A DNA stretch of 64,000 bases from Micromonospora rifamycinica (GCF_900090265.1 NZ_LT607752.1:5710001-5774000); one strand, 5' to 3'; shown: positions 43,497-51,684, numbered from the stretch's first letter. Program-made: numbers and translations. The notes: a model not told the origin generated them from the letters alone.

Positions 43497-44411
43497 GTGG
43501 CGAATAGTCCGAAGATTTCTGCGAGTCACGAGCCGGGTGGGCTGATCGTCCACATCAGTGGCCTGCTCCCCTCGCTGTCCCCCGCCGAGCAGCGGGTCGC
43601 CCGGCTGGTCGTCGCGGACCCGGCCGATGCCGCCCGACGGACCATCACCGACCTCGCCACCGCCGCCGAGACCTCCGAGGCCACCGTCATCCGGTTCTGC
43701 CGGTCCGTCGGTATGGACGGCTACCCGCAGCTACGGATCCGCCTCGCGGCCGAGGCGGCCCGCCGGATCGAGCCGCCGGACGCCCGGGTGGTCGGCGGCG
43801 ACATCCCGCCCGGAGCCGACCTGGCGCAGATCATCGCCACCATCGCCTTCAACGACGCGCGGGCGGTCGAGGAGACCGCCCAGCAGCTCGACCCCGCCGT
43901 CTGCGAGCAGGTCGTCGAGGCGATCGTCGGCGCCGGCCGGATCGAGGTCTACGGCGCCGGCGCGAGCGGCTTCGTCGCCTCCGACTTCCAGCAGAAACTG
44001 CACCGCATCGGCCGGGTCGCCTTCTCCTTCCCCGACGTGCACAGCGCGCTGACCTCCGCCGCGCTGCTCGGCAAGAGCGACGTGGCGGTCGGCATCTCCC
44101 ACACCGGCACCACCTCCGACGTGATCGAGGTGCTCGAACAGGCCCGCTCCCGGGGTGCGGTGACCGTCGCGCTGACCAACTTCCCCCGGTCGCCGATCAC
44201 CGAGGTCGCCGACTTCGTCCTCACCACCGCCGCCCGCGAGACGACGTACCGCGCGGGGGCGATGGCCAGCCGGCTCGCCCAGCTCACCGTGGTCGACTGC
44301 CTCTTCGTCGGGGTGGCCGCCCGGAACCGGACCCGGGCCCGCCGGGCGCTGGAGGTCACCGCCGAGGCGGTCCGCACGCACCGGGTGGGCGGCAGCCGGA
44401 GGCGGTCGTGA
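43497..44411 (+). CDS. MurR/RpiR family regulator
   Basis: Transcriptional regulator of 304 residues with an N-terminal HTH_6 domain (about 25-95: LSPAEQRVARLVVADPADAA, then TSEATVIRFCRSVGMDGYPQ) and a C-terminal SIS sugar-phosphate domain (about 130-270: IEVYGAGASGFVASDFQQKL, then GISHTGTTSDVIEVLEQARS). It starts at a GTG six bases after a -10 hexamer, so it is probably leaderless. The gene is coupled to murQ by a four-base GTGA overlap, so it should sense MurNAc-6-phosphate and control both genes via the ATGAAA-TTTCAT palindrome. Confidence 0.93.
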   Translation: MANSPKISASHEPGGLIVHISGLLPSLSPAEQRVARLVVADPADAARRTITDLATAAETSEATVIRFCRSVGMDGYPQLRIRLAAEAARRIEPPDARVVGGDIPPGADLAQIIATIAFNDARAVEETAQQLDPAVCEQVVEAIVGAGRIEVYGAGASGFVASDFQQKLHRIGRVAFSFPDVHSALTSAALLGKSDVAVGISHTGTTSDVIEVLEQARSRGAVTVALTNFPRSPITEVADFVLTTAARETTYRAGAMASRLAQLTVVDCLFVGVAARNRTRARRALEVTAEAVRTHRVGGSRRRS

Positions 44412-45382
44412 CCGGCGGTCCGGCCGGGCCGGACGACGGGGTCGAGCGGCCCGCCGACGACAGCGTCGTTGAGCTGCACCCGGTGGTCCTCGTCGGTGCC
44501 CCCACCGAGCGGCGCAACCCGCGCAGCACCGACCTCGACCTGATGTCGACCCGGGACGTGCTCACCGTCATCAACGACGACGACCGGCGGGTGCCGGCGG
44601 CGGTGGCCGCCGTGCTGGACGAGATCGCGGTCACCGTCGACCTGGCGGTGACCGCGCTGCGCACCGGGCACCGGGTGCACTACTTCGGTGCGGGCACCTC
44701 CGGTCGGCTCGGGGTGATCGACGCCGCCGAACTGGTCCCCACCTTCAACTCCCCGGACGGCTGGTTCTGCGCGCACCTGGCCGGCGGCCCCGGCGCCATG
44801 TGGCGGGCCGTCGAGGACGCCGAGGACGACCTGCGCGGCGGCGCGGCCGAGGCCGCCCGCTGCGTGGCCGCCGGTGACCTGGTGGTGGGTCTGGCGGCCA
44901 GCGGACGCACACCGTACGTCCTCGGGGCGCTCGGCGCGGCCGGGGAGCGGGGGGCGGCGACGGTGCTGCTCTGCGCCAATCCGGAGGTTCGGCCCACGGT
45001 CCGCCTCGACGTGGTCATCGGGGTCGACACCGGCCCGGAGGTGGTGACCGGTTCGACGCGGATGAAGGCGGGCACCGCGCAGAAGCTGGTGCTGAACGCC
45101 TTCTCCACGGCCGTGATGGTGCGCCTGGGCCGGGTCTACTCCAACCTGATGATCGACATGATGGCCACCAACGCCAAGCTGCGGGGTCGCATGATCTCCA
45201 TCCTGATCGAGGCGACCGGGTGTGGCGAGGAGGTCTCCCGGCGGGCCCTGCACGAGGCGGACGGCGACCTGAAGACCGCCCTCGTCTCGCTGCTGTCCGG
45301 GGCCGGGACCGACGCGGCCCGGTCGGCGCTGGCCCGCACCGCGCACCAGGTCCGTGGCGCCCTCGCCCTGCTCGCCTCCTGA
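44408..45382 (+). CDS. murQ: N-acetylmuramic acid 6-phosphate etherase
   Basis: Cleaves the lactyl ether of MurNAc-6-phosphate to GlcNAc-6-phosphate and lactate in cell-wall recycling. The 324-residue protein shows TERRNPRSTDLDLMSTRDVL, the SIS core HYFGAGTSGRLGVIDAAEL, the signature PGAMWRAVEDAEDD, VVGLAASGRTPYVLGAL, and GSTRMKAGTAQKLVLNAFST. All are diagnostic of MurQ. It overlaps the MurR-type regulator gene by four bases. A hairpin terminator follows. Confidence 0.97.
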   Translation: MTGGPAGPDDGVERPADDSVVELHPVVLVGAPTERRNPRSTDLDLMSTRDVLTVINDDDRRVPAAVAAVLDEIAVTVDLAVTALRTGHRVHYFGAGTSGRLGVIDAAELVPTFNSPDGWFCAHLAGGPGAMWRAVEDAEDDLRGGAAEAARCVAAGDLVVGLAASGRTPYVLGALGAAGERGAATVLLCANPEVRPTVRLDVVIGVDTGPEVVTGSTRMKAGTAQKLVLNAFSTAVMVRLGRVYSNLMIDMMATNAKLRGRMISILIEATGCGEEVSRRALHEADGDLKTALVSLLSGAGTDAARSALARTAHQVRGALALLAS

Positions 45383-45855
45383 ACCTGTCGCCGGGCGGCC
45401 ACCGGCCCCGGTGCCCGGCACGCCGCTCCGGCGTCGCCGCGCCTCCGCCGGGCGGAGTGACCGGAAACACCCCCGGCGGGGGACGTCCACCACGCCCCGG
45501 ATTGTTGTTCGGGGCGTGGGGTAATCCAGGAGAGCCGGATGAACCAACCGGTCCACCGGCCCGTATCTGGCAATGACCAGGATCGCCGCCGGGTGGTGAC
45601 GCGGGTCGCTGTGTCCCGGGATGTCGCAATGGTGCGGCGCTTCGGAATCGGCCGACGACCCCCGTGCCACCAGCGGTTGTCGCGGGTCGGCAGGGCGTCC
45701 CGAGCGGGCGCTGACAGCAAACGTGGACCGGGCTTTCAGCTGGTACTCAGGCATTCGTGACACTTTCGACTCACGACATGGAATCCCCGACCCGTCCCGA
45801 CTGTTGTGCAGGTGTCAGCACCGGTGGGCAGCGTGGACGTTGCGGGGGAGGGCTG
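45383..45855. other. intergenic region before the sigma factor
   Basis: 473 bases. The murQ terminator lies at 45490-45519. The rest probably holds the sigma factor promoter and leader; no gene with a ribosome binding site and protein-like composition is seen. Confidence 0.5.
45490..45519. terminator. 9-bp hairpin terminator after murQ
   Basis: CCACGCCCC (45490-45498) pairs perfectly with GGGGCGTGG (45511-45519) around a 12-base T-containing loop. Confidence 0.65.
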
Positions 45856-46857
45856 ATGGACGTGGGGATGGCAAGGAACCGGGCAACCGGCGCGAGCGAG
45901 GGGACCGTGGACACCGTGGACAAGAACATCGGCATGCGAACCGACGAGGTCGCCGAGGAGCGCGACCTGGTCGGCGTCTACCTTCACGAGATCTCCCGGA
46001 CGCCACTGCTGGACGCCGCCAAGGAGGTCGATCTCTCCAAGGCGATCGAGGCCGGGCTCTACGCCGAGCACCTGCTCGGTGAGGACCGCGTCCCTGCCGG
46101 CGTCGACCGGGAGGACCTGGATCGGCTGGTCGCCGAGGGTGAGCGGGCGAAGGATCTCTTCATCCGCGCCAACCTGCGGCTGGTCGTCTCGATCGCCCGC
46201 CGCTACGTGCGGTCGGGCATGCCCATGCTGGACCTGATCCAGGAGGGCAACACCGGTCTCGTCCGGGCGGTCGAGAAGTTCGACTACGAGCGCGGTTACA
46301 AGTTCTCCACCTACGCCACCTGGTGGATCCGGCAGGCGATCAGCCGGGCGATCGCCCAGCAGGAGCGCACGGTGCGGCTGCCCGTGCACCTGGTCGAGGA
46401 CGTCAACCGGATGCGCAACGTGGCCCGCCAGCTCACCCGTGAGCTGGGCAGCGACCCGGAGCCGGAGCAGATCGCGGCGGCGCTCGGCGTCACCGTCGAG
46501 CGGGTCAACGAGCTGCGCCGCTGGTCCCAGGACACCGTGTCGCTGGACACGCCGGTCGGCGACGACGGCGACACCAACCTCGGTGACCTGGTCGCCGACA
46601 GCGACGCCCCGTCACCGGAGGACATCGTCCTCACCGGGCTGGAGCGGCAGCGCATCGAGGGTCTGCTGAACCACCTCGACGACCGCTCCGCCGGCATCAT
46701 GCGGGCCCGCTACGGCCTGGAGGACGGGCGGGAGCACTCGCTGACCGAGGTCGCGTCGCGCTTCTCGCTCTCCCGGGAGCGGATCCGGCAGCTGGAGATC
46801 CAGGCGCTCGGCCGGCTCCGTGAGCTGGCCCGCGCGGAGGGTCTCCAGGCGGCCTGA
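45856..46857 (+). CDS. group 2 sigma-70 family sigma factor
   Basis: RNA polymerase sigma factor of 333 residues lacking the long region 1.1 of primary sigmas. Region 1.2 is DLVGVYLHEISRTPLLDAAK. Regions 2.1-2.4 run from FIRANLRLVVSIARRYVRSG through LDLIQEGNTGLVRAVEKFDY and YKFSTYATWWIRQAISRAIA. Region 3 follows, and region 4.2 is HSLTEVASRFSLSRERIRQL. The promoter-recognition residues resemble the housekeeping HrdB type. The ATG at 45856 has GGGGGAGG upstream; earlier in-frame Met codons lack a site. It ends at a 20-bp terminator and probably serves stress or stationary-phase transcription. Confidence 0.95.
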   Translation: MDVGMARNRATGASEGTVDTVDKNIGMRTDEVAEERDLVGVYLHEISRTPLLDAAKEVDLSKAIEAGLYAEHLLGEDRVPAGVDREDLDRLVAEGERAKDLFIRANLRLVVSIARRYVRSGMPMLDLIQEGNTGLVRAVEKFDYERGYKFSTYATWWIRQAISRAIAQQERTVRLPVHLVEDVNRMRNVARQLTRELGSDPEPEQIAAALGVTVERVNELRRWSQDTVSLDTPVGDDGDTNLGDLVADSDAPSPEDIVLTGLERQRIEGLLNHLDDRSAGIMRARYGLEDGREHSLTEVASRFSLSRERIRQLEIQALGRLRELARAEGLQAA

Positions 46858-46869
46858 GCTGGTATCAAT

Positions 46870-46918
46870 GACGGCGAGCGGCCGGCGTCCGATAGGGGGA
46901 CGCCGGCCGCTCGCCGTC
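46870..46918. terminator. 20-bp perfect hairpin terminator
   Basis: Arms 46870-46889 and 46899-46918 are complementary over 20 bp with a 9-base loop. It serves the convergent sigma factor and NlpC/P60 genes. This is the longest perfect stem I found in the window. Confidence 0.9.
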
Positions 46919-46931
46919 GTGGTGGTGCCGG

Positions 46932-47921
46932 TCAGCGGACCCGGCCGTAGCCGGCGATGCTCATCATGTTCATCTTCCGCTTGAGCACGTTGCGACCGGC
47001 GCTCGGCGCGTCGATCACCTGACCGCCGCCGACGTAGAGCGCGACGTGCCCCAGCCCCGAATAGAACACCAGGTCACCGGGGCGCAACTCGCTACGGCTG
47101 ACCCGGGAGGTGGCGTTCCACTGCATCGCCGCGTTGTGCGGCAGCCGCTTGCCGGCCGCCCGCCAGGCGGCCAGGGTCAGGCCGGAGCAGTCGTACCCGT
47201 TGGGGCCCTCGGCCCCCCAGACGTACGGCTTGCCGATCGCCCCGTACGCGTACCGGACGGCGGCACCGGCGCTGCCGGAGACGGCCGGTGCGTCGGGGGT
47301 GTCGGCGGAGCCGGAGCCGGAACTCTTCGGCTTCTTCACCGGGGCCTCGGTGGCCCGCCCGTACGCCGCCCGGCGCATCTCGTAGAGCTTCGCCAGGTCC
47401 TGTTCGATCCGCTTCTTGGTCTTGACCACCGCCCGGGACTGGGCGGCCTGCTTGGCCAGCGTGGCGTCGAGCCGGGCCTTCTGGTCCAGCAGCGCCCGCT
47501 GGTCGGCGGTGTACCCGTCGATCTGCTGCTGGCGGTGCCGGGTGAGCTGGTCGAGGGTGCCGAGCCGGTCGACCAGTGAGCCACCGGCCGGGTCGAGGAT
47601 CGCCTCGGCGGTACGCAGCCCGCCGGTCTTGTAGGCGGTGGCGGCGATCTGGCCCACCGCGGCCCGGCTCTGGGCGGCCTGGGCCTCCAGCGGACCGATC
47701 CGCGCGTGCAGGCCGGCCGCGGCGGTCTGGTTCGTCTTGATCTCCTCGGTGAGCTTGTTGTAGGACTCGACGATCCGTTCCAGCTCCGCCGAGGAACTCT
47801 CGATCCGGGCGGTGAGGTCGGCGACCGAGGGCTCGGCCCGGACCGGCGCCGACGGGGCGACCAGGGCGGCCGACAGACCGACGACCGCCAGGGTGCGCAG
47901 CAGCATCCGTAAGGACGACAA
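46932..47921 (-). CDS. secreted NlpC/P60 peptidoglycan endopeptidase
   Basis: Secreted cell-wall hydrolase of about 329 residues. Signal peptide (to about residue 29, cleaved after APVRA), then a long coiled coil (about 32-200, LTARIESSSAELERIVESYN and KTKKRIEQDLAKLYEMR) and a Ser/Gly linker. The C-terminal NlpC/P60 domain (about 222-329) has catalytic Cys in GYDCSGLTLAAWRAAG and His in GHVALYVGGGQVIDAP. The TTG at 47921 is preferred because GAGGAG lies ten bases upstream; ATG 47906 is an alternative. The layout matches RipA-like hydrolases acting at septation. A strong hairpin lies in the leader. Confidence 0.9.
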   Translation of the reverse strand: MSSLRMLLRTLAVVGLSAALVAPSAPVRAEPSVADLTARIESSSAELERIVESYNKLTEEIKTNQTAAAGLHARIGPLEAQAAQSRAAVGQIAATAYKTGGLRTAEAILDPAGGSLVDRLGTLDQLTRHRQQQIDGYTADQRALLDQKARLDATLAKQAAQSRAVVKTKKRIEQDLAKLYEMRRAAYGRATEAPVKKPKSSGSGSADTPDAPAVSGSAGAAVRYAYGAIGKPYVWGAEGPNGYDCSGLTLAAWRAAGKRLPHNAAMQWNATSRVSRSELRPGDLVFYSGLGHVALYVGGGQVIDAPSAGRNVLKRKMNMMSIAGYGRVR

Positions 47922-47945
47922 GAGCGGAAGACTCCTCTCCCACCG

Positions 47946-47976
47946 GTCACCGGAGGATGCTGACGCCTCCGGTGAC
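47946..47976 (-). promoter_or_regulatory. leader hairpin of the NlpC/P60 gene
   Basis: GTCACCGGAGG (47946-47956) pairs perfectly with CCTCCGGTGAC (47966-47976), an 11-bp stem with a 9-base loop, directly upstream of the ribosome binding site. It could control translation or message life. Confidence 0.55.
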
Positions 47977-48405
47977 ACCGGCCGGGCCCGTCCGGATGGA
48001 CGGCCGTTTACCGTGCCGGCCCGCTCAACCTAACCCGTGACGGGAGTGACGCGCAGACAAAGCAGCGGCGAATGTTGCCGGAGCGGTCCGGCGTGTCGTT
48101 GTGGCAGGTGGCAACCGGCGCGGCGGGGGAGTGGTCGACGGGTCACTCCTGGGCGTTTGACGAGGAAGGTGGTTTTCGTCGTTCCAGGCGGATACCGATA
48201 TGGATCGCGGTGGAAAAAAGTGATAAAACCGAAATGGTGGCCAGATGTCGGCGGCGTCGGTAGGCCGCCTCGCCGGAAGTGTCGGAAATCGGGGAGCGAC
48301 CCGGGCGGTCCGGCAACAGAATGAAGCCTCGGCCGGGAATCCCGTCGCACGCGGGTGGCGTCGCGTGCGGGTCCACCCGGTTCCGTCGGCCCCTCGGAGG
48401 ACGCC
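47977..48405. other. divergent intergenic region with AT-rich island
   Basis: About 430 bases between divergent genes. Bases 48171-48246 are strikingly AT-rich for this genome, with A6 and A4 runs (GGAAAAAAGTGATAAAACC). No gene is supported. Promoters for both directions are expected here. Confidence 0.5.
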
Positions 48406-48924
48406 GTGCAGGCAGACCGCGCGAGCACCCGACCACCACGCTGGTCCCGACCCACCACGTTGCTGTACGCCCGGCCCGGGATCGTGGTGACCACCGAACG
48501 GTTCACCGCCGGCCGGAGCAGTTACGCCGTGGCCGACCTCACCCACCTGCGCACCGGACGCGGACCGCACGACCGGCTCGCCGCCCGGATCGTCACCCTG
48601 GCCGCCCTCGGTGCCGGCGCGACCGGCGTGCTGCTCGGCTTCACCGGCGGGCTGGAACGGCTCACCGCCGGGGCGTACCTGGGGCTGGGCGCGGTGTGCC
48701 TGCTGCCCGTGCTGCTGGTGCTGGCCGGGGACCGCTGGCGGCCCCCGCCCCACGAACTGCACGGCCACTGCCACGGCACCGAGCTGCTGCTGTTCAGCAG
48801 CGACGACCGGGAGCAGTTCGACCAGGTGGTCGACGCCCTGCGCCAGGCCCGCGAGCAGCACCGCTACGCCGACGCCGACGACCCGTCACCGACCGCCACC
48901 TACTGGCGGCCGACCCGCCGGTAG
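48406..48924 (+). CDS. DUF6232-like membrane protein
   Basis: A 172-residue protein I assign tentatively to DUF6232. An N-terminal strand-rich part (LLYARPGIVVTTERFTAGRS) precedes the stretch YAVADLTHLRTGRGP. Two hydrophobic helices follow (about 70-115, VTLAALGAGATGVLLGF and LGLGAVCLLPVLLVLAG). A C-terminal part reads ELLLFSSDDREQFDQVVDAL. This is a PH-like fold split by two membrane helices. GTG 48406 is chosen because GGAGG precedes it. Function unknown. Convergent with the DUF3817 gene eight bases away. Confidence 0.72.
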   Translation: MQADRASTRPPRWSRPTTLLYARPGIVVTTERFTAGRSSYAVADLTHLRTGRGPHDRLAARIVTLAALGAGATGVLLGFTGGLERLTAGAYLGLGAVCLLPVLLVLAGDRWRPPPHELHGHCHGTELLLFSSDDREQFDQVVDALRQAREQHRYADADDPSPTATYWRPTRR

Positions 48925-48931
48925 GCGTCGC

Positions 48932-49261
48932 TCAGCGGACGGCCGGCTCCGGGACGCGGGGACGCGCGCCGGTCGCCAGCTCCCGGGTCACCTTGCGCTC
49001 CGCCACGAACGACACGAACGGCACCGTGCCGGCGAGCATCACCAGCAGCATCCGCTTCAGCGGCCAGTCCACCCGCCGGCCCAGGTCGAAGGTGGCGGCC
49101 AGGTAGAGCAGGTAGAGCCACCCGTGCGCGGTGCCGACGACCGCCACCACGAGCGGCTCGTCGAACGCGTACTTCAGTGGCATGCCGATCAGCACCAGCA
49201 CGGCCAGCGCCACGCCCACGATCCAGGCGATCACGCGGTACCGGGTAAGGGCTCCGCCCAC
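48932..49261 (-). CDS. DUF3817 membrane protein
   Basis: A 109-residue membrane protein with three helices: YRVIAWIVGVALAVLVLIGM, VVAVVGTAHGWLYLLYLAAT and MLLVMLAGTVPFVSFVAERK. The conserved GTAHGWLYLLYL and PFVSF stretches mark DUF3817 (YdzA-like). It starts at GTG 49261 with GGAAGG upstream. It follows another membrane protein gene by 24 bases and is probably co-transcribed. Function unknown. Confidence 0.88.
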   Translation of the reverse strand: MGGALTRYRVIAWIVGVALAVLVLIGMPLKYAFDEPLVVAVVGTAHGWLYLLYLAATFDLGRRVDWPLKRMLLVMLAGTVPFVSFVAERKVTRELATGARPRVPEPAVR

Positions 49262-49285
49262 CGTCGTCCGTCCTTCCGACCGGCC

Positions 49286-49714
49286 TCAGCCGGGATAGTC
49301 GCCGGGCCTCGCGCCCGGATTGGCGTTCAACCAGGTCAGATAGCGGTTGTACGCGGCCAGGTCGGCGTCGTCCGCGCCGTCGACCGGTGCCGCCGGAACC
49401 CGGGCGACCCGCACCGGGCGCCGTACCGCCGGGGTGGTCGGACCGGCGGTCGTGCCGGCCGGTGCCGGCCCGCCCGGCGCGACGGCCGGCGGGGGGACCG
49501 CGCGCGTGCCGCGCAGCGCGTGCCGGACCTCCCGCCACCAGACGAAGACCACGAAGCCGGCGAAGATCGGCCACTCCACCGCGTACGCCCAGCTCAGCGT
49601 GTTGCCGGAAGCGGCCCGGCTGATCTGCCACCAGCCCAGCGCCAAAAAGCCCGTCACCAGGACGACCAGGGCCACGTGGCGGAGGATCCACGCCGGTGTC
49701 CAGAGCCGCTTCAT
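49286..49714 (-). CDS. conserved membrane protein with C-terminal YLTWLN motif
   Basis: A 142-residue protein of unknown function. It has two N-terminal helices (ILRHVALVVLVTGFLALGWW and AVEWPIFAGFVVFVWW), a Pro/Ala-rich linker, and the short conserved ending LAAYNRYLTWLNANPG. It lies upstream of the DUF3817 gene with the same orientation, a pairing that suggests a joint role. Confidence 0.8.
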   Translation of the reverse strand: MKRLWTPAWILRHVALVVLVTGFLALGWWQISRAASGNTLSWAYAVEWPIFAGFVVFVWWREVRHALRGTRAVPPPAVAPGGPAPAGTTAGPTTPAVRRPVRVARVPAAPVDGADDADLAAYNRYLTWLNANPGARPGDYPG

Positions 49715-49843
49715 GCCGTCGAGGGTACCGGGACGGGCCGGCGTCTCCGACGCGACGTCGTAGTCACCGCGCCGGAGGGTTTGGTGCCACTCCGGCTGGG
49801 CATCCGTCTAGACAGCCAGCGCAGTCGAACCCGAGGGGGCGAC

Positions 49844-50164
49844 ATGACCGAATCACTACACCGCTCCGGCGAGGCCAGTCCCGAACAGCTGATGCCCGAG
49901 TGGGACGGCGACCACGTCCACCGCACCGACCCCGCGGTCCCCGGAGCCGACGGTGAGCTGATCGGGGTGGACCCGGCCGAACTCGACGAGGCCGACCTGA
50001 TCCGCGAGCTGCGGAGCCTGCACCGCACCCGGCTGGACACCCTCCGGCACGCCGCCGACGCGGCGCTCGCCAACCACCTGCGCCGCACCGCGGAGCTGGA
50101 GACCGAGTACCTGGCCCGGCACCCCGGCCGCGAGGTCGATCCGCACCGGCTGCGGGACGCCTGA
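49844..50164 (+). CDS. DUF6158-like hydrophilic protein
   Basis: A 106-residue acidic protein. It begins MTESLHRSGEASPEQLMPEW, has GELIGVDPAELDEADLIREL and then a charged helix (LHRTRLDTLRHAADAALANH) ending EYLARHPGREVDPHRLRDA. I assign it tentatively to DUF6158. The ATG at 49844 has GAGGGGG upstream. Its stop shares a base with the next ATG, so the two genes are coupled. No membrane segment; function unknown. Confidence 0.78.
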   Translation: MTESLHRSGEASPEQLMPEWDGDHVHRTDPAVPGADGELIGVDPAELDEADLIRELRSLHRTRLDTLRHAADAALANHLRRTAELETEYLARHPGREVDPHRLRDA

Positions 50165-50481
50165 TGGCTGTGCTCGCCGAGCGCGGCATGTCGGCGCCGC
50201 CCGAGGTGGTGTTCAGCACCGCCACCGACCCCGACCGGATCGACGCCTGGTTGCCCGCGCCGTTGCGGGTCGACGGCGCGGCCCCCGCCAGCCGCTCCGA
50301 CGACGAGCTGAAGGCCCGCTGGGACGGCCCGGACGGCGCGGCCGAACTGCGGGTCGTGGCGGGCGACGCCGGGGGCGCCCGGGTCCGGCTGGAGCTGCCC
50401 GCCGGATCGGCCGCCGGACTGGCCGACGAGTCACTGGCCAACCTCGAACGCGAGGTCGCCGAGAACCTGACCGCCGGCTGA
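50164..50481 (+). CDS. small SRPBCC-like protein
   Basis: A 105-residue protein starting MAVLAERGMSAPPEVVFSTA, which resembles the opening helix of the START/SRPBCC fold (PPEVVFSTATDPDRIDAWLP). Strands around ELRVVAGDAGGARVRLELPA follow, then a C-terminal helix (ESLANLEREVAENL). It is shorter than typical SRPBCC domains (about 140), so the fold assignment is tentative. Coupled to the preceding gene by the sequence TGATG. Confidence 0.72.
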   Translation: MAVLAERGMSAPPEVVFSTATDPDRIDAWLPAPLRVDGAAPASRSDDELKARWDGPDGAAELRVVAGDAGGARVRLELPAGSAAGLADESLANLEREVAENLTAG

Positions 50482-50541
50482 CCCGCCCCGAGCGGGGCGA
50501 CGGACATCCCACCGATGCGAACGACTGACCGAGGAGACCCG

Positions 50542-51084
50542 GTGACGGAGAGCGGCCTGAAGCAGAAGGTGACCCGGTTGCGCCAGGCGTACGCCCCGCA
50601 CGAGCACCGGCCGCTGGGCGGCTACCTGGCCGCGATGGGCACCTACGCCGGGGTGACCGCGTCGATCGCGGCACTGGTCAGGGCGACCGGCCGACCGGTG
50701 CCCGAGCGGCCCGCCCCGGGCGACGTGGTGCTGCTCGCCGTGGCCACCCACAAGCTGAGCCGGCTGCTGTCCAAGGACGCGGTGACCAGCCCGCTGCGCG
50801 CCCCGTTCACCCGCTACGACCGCCCCAGCGGCAGCGGTGAGGTGATGGAGCAGGTGCGTGACCAGGGCAGCGCCACCCGGCACGCGATCGGCGAGCTGCT
50901 GAGCTGCCCGTTCTGCCTGGCCGTCTGGGTGGCCACCGGGCTCACCGGCGGCCTGGTGCTGGCCCCCCGGCTGACCCGGCTGGTGGCGACCGCGCTGACC
51001 GCCGTCGCGGCGTCCGACTTCCTCCAGATGGGCTACGCGATGGCCCAGCAGGCCGCCGAGGGCGGACGGCACGCCGAGGCGTGA
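50542..51084 (+). CDS. DUF1360 membrane protein
   Basis: A 180-residue membrane protein of the DUF1360 family. YAGVTASIAALVRATGRPVP is followed by LAVATHKLSRLLSKDAVTSP, then FTRYDRPSG and the cysteine motif LLSCPFCLAVWVATG, and a last hydrophobic helix. The SCPFC pair could bind metal or form a disulfide. GTG 50542 is chosen because GAGGAG precedes it; an ATG at 50515 is possible but lacks a site. It ends at a hairpin terminator. Homologues occur in spore-forming bacteria; function unknown. Confidence 0.85.
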   Translation: MTESGLKQKVTRLRQAYAPHEHRPLGGYLAAMGTYAGVTASIAALVRATGRPVPERPAPGDVVLLAVATHKLSRLLSKDAVTSPLRAPFTRYDRPSGSGEVMEQVRDQGSATRHAIGELLSCPFCLAVWVATGLTGGLVLAPRLTRLVATALTAVAASDFLQMGYAMAQQAAEGGRHAEA

Positions 51085-51096
51085 CCCGGGTACCGG

Positions 51097-51129
51097 AAGG
51101 GGCCGGCGGATCGTGTCCGCCGGCCCCTT
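51097..51129. terminator. 14-bp hairpin terminator
   Basis: Arms 51097-51110 and 51116-51129 pair perfectly around a TCGTG loop. On the plus strand a short T-containing run follows. It serves the DUF1360 gene and possibly the convergent small gene at 51148. Confidence 0.75.
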
Positions 51130-51147
51130 TCCGTGTTCCGTCGCCGC

Positions 51148-51357
51148 TCAGGTGGGGGTGGTGCCGTGGTCCTCCCCGGCCCAACCGCGGGACGTCTCCG
51201 GTTCCCGCTCGTCGGCGTCCGCTCCGGTGATCACCTCGCGGTCGACGGCGGTCTGCTCGTGCTCGTTGGCGAAGTCCGGCTCGGGCAGGGTGTCCTGCCC
51301 CTCGGGGGGTTGGCCGAGCGCCGGCACCCGCTCGTGGTGCTCCTGCTGGTCGGACAT
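51148..51357 (-). CDS. small acidic hypothetical protein
   Basis: A 69-residue highly acidic, probably disordered protein (MSDQQEHHERVPALGQPPEG, ending GWAGEDHGTTPT). No membrane or known domain is visible. AGGAG lies eight bases before the ATG, which supports real translation. It follows the small gene at 51387 on the same strand. Confidence 0.65.
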   Translation of the reverse strand: MSDQQEHHERVPALGQPPEGQDTLPEPDFANEHEQTAVDREVITGADADEREPETSRGWAGEDHGTTPT

Positions 51358-51386
51358 CTCGATCTCCTCTCGCCGGCCGGGGCCGG

Positions 51387-51647
51387 TCAGCCCGCCGACC
51401 CGCCCAGCAGGTCGGCCACCTCGTCGACCGCGTACTCCCCCTCGGGGAGCGCGGCGACCCGGGTGAGCAGCTCCGCAGGCAGGTCCGCGCTGACCGCCGA
51501 GCGGTAGATGTCGGCCTGGCTGAGCCGTTCCTGGCCGTGGTAGATCTCGTCCAGCAACTCGTCGAGCTGCCGGAGGTCCGGCTGGTCGGCGCCGGGCAGG
51601 TCGCCGGCACCGGGCGCGGCCTGGGTCACGGGTGCGTCGTCGGTCAC
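51387..51647 (-). CDS. small acidic helical protein
   Basis: An 86-residue protein, not recognised. An acidic Ala/Pro-rich N-terminus is followed by two helices (LRQLDELLDEIYHGQERLSQ and DLPAELLTRVAALPEG) and the ending YAVDEVADLLGGSAG, somewhat reminiscent of DUF2795-like segments. The start is GTG 51647 with a weak site. It lies 37 bases downstream of the DAHP synthase stop on the same strand and may be read through from it. Confidence 0.65.
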   Translation of the reverse strand: MTDDAPVTQAAPGAGDLPGADQPDLRQLDELLDEIYHGQERLSQADIYRSAVSADLPAELLTRVAALPEGEYAVDEVADLLGGSAG

Positions 51648-51684
51648 CCCGCCCTGCTACCCGGGGCCGAAACGGTCAAACCCG

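Noticed and set aside
45539..45760. 73-codon frame before the sigma factor
   Set aside because: No ribosome binding site, Arg-rich shadow-like composition.
47977..48110. c-di-AMP (ydaO) riboswitch before the NlpC/P60 gene
   Set aside because: No recognisable ydaO core sequence is seen; only a simple hairpin.
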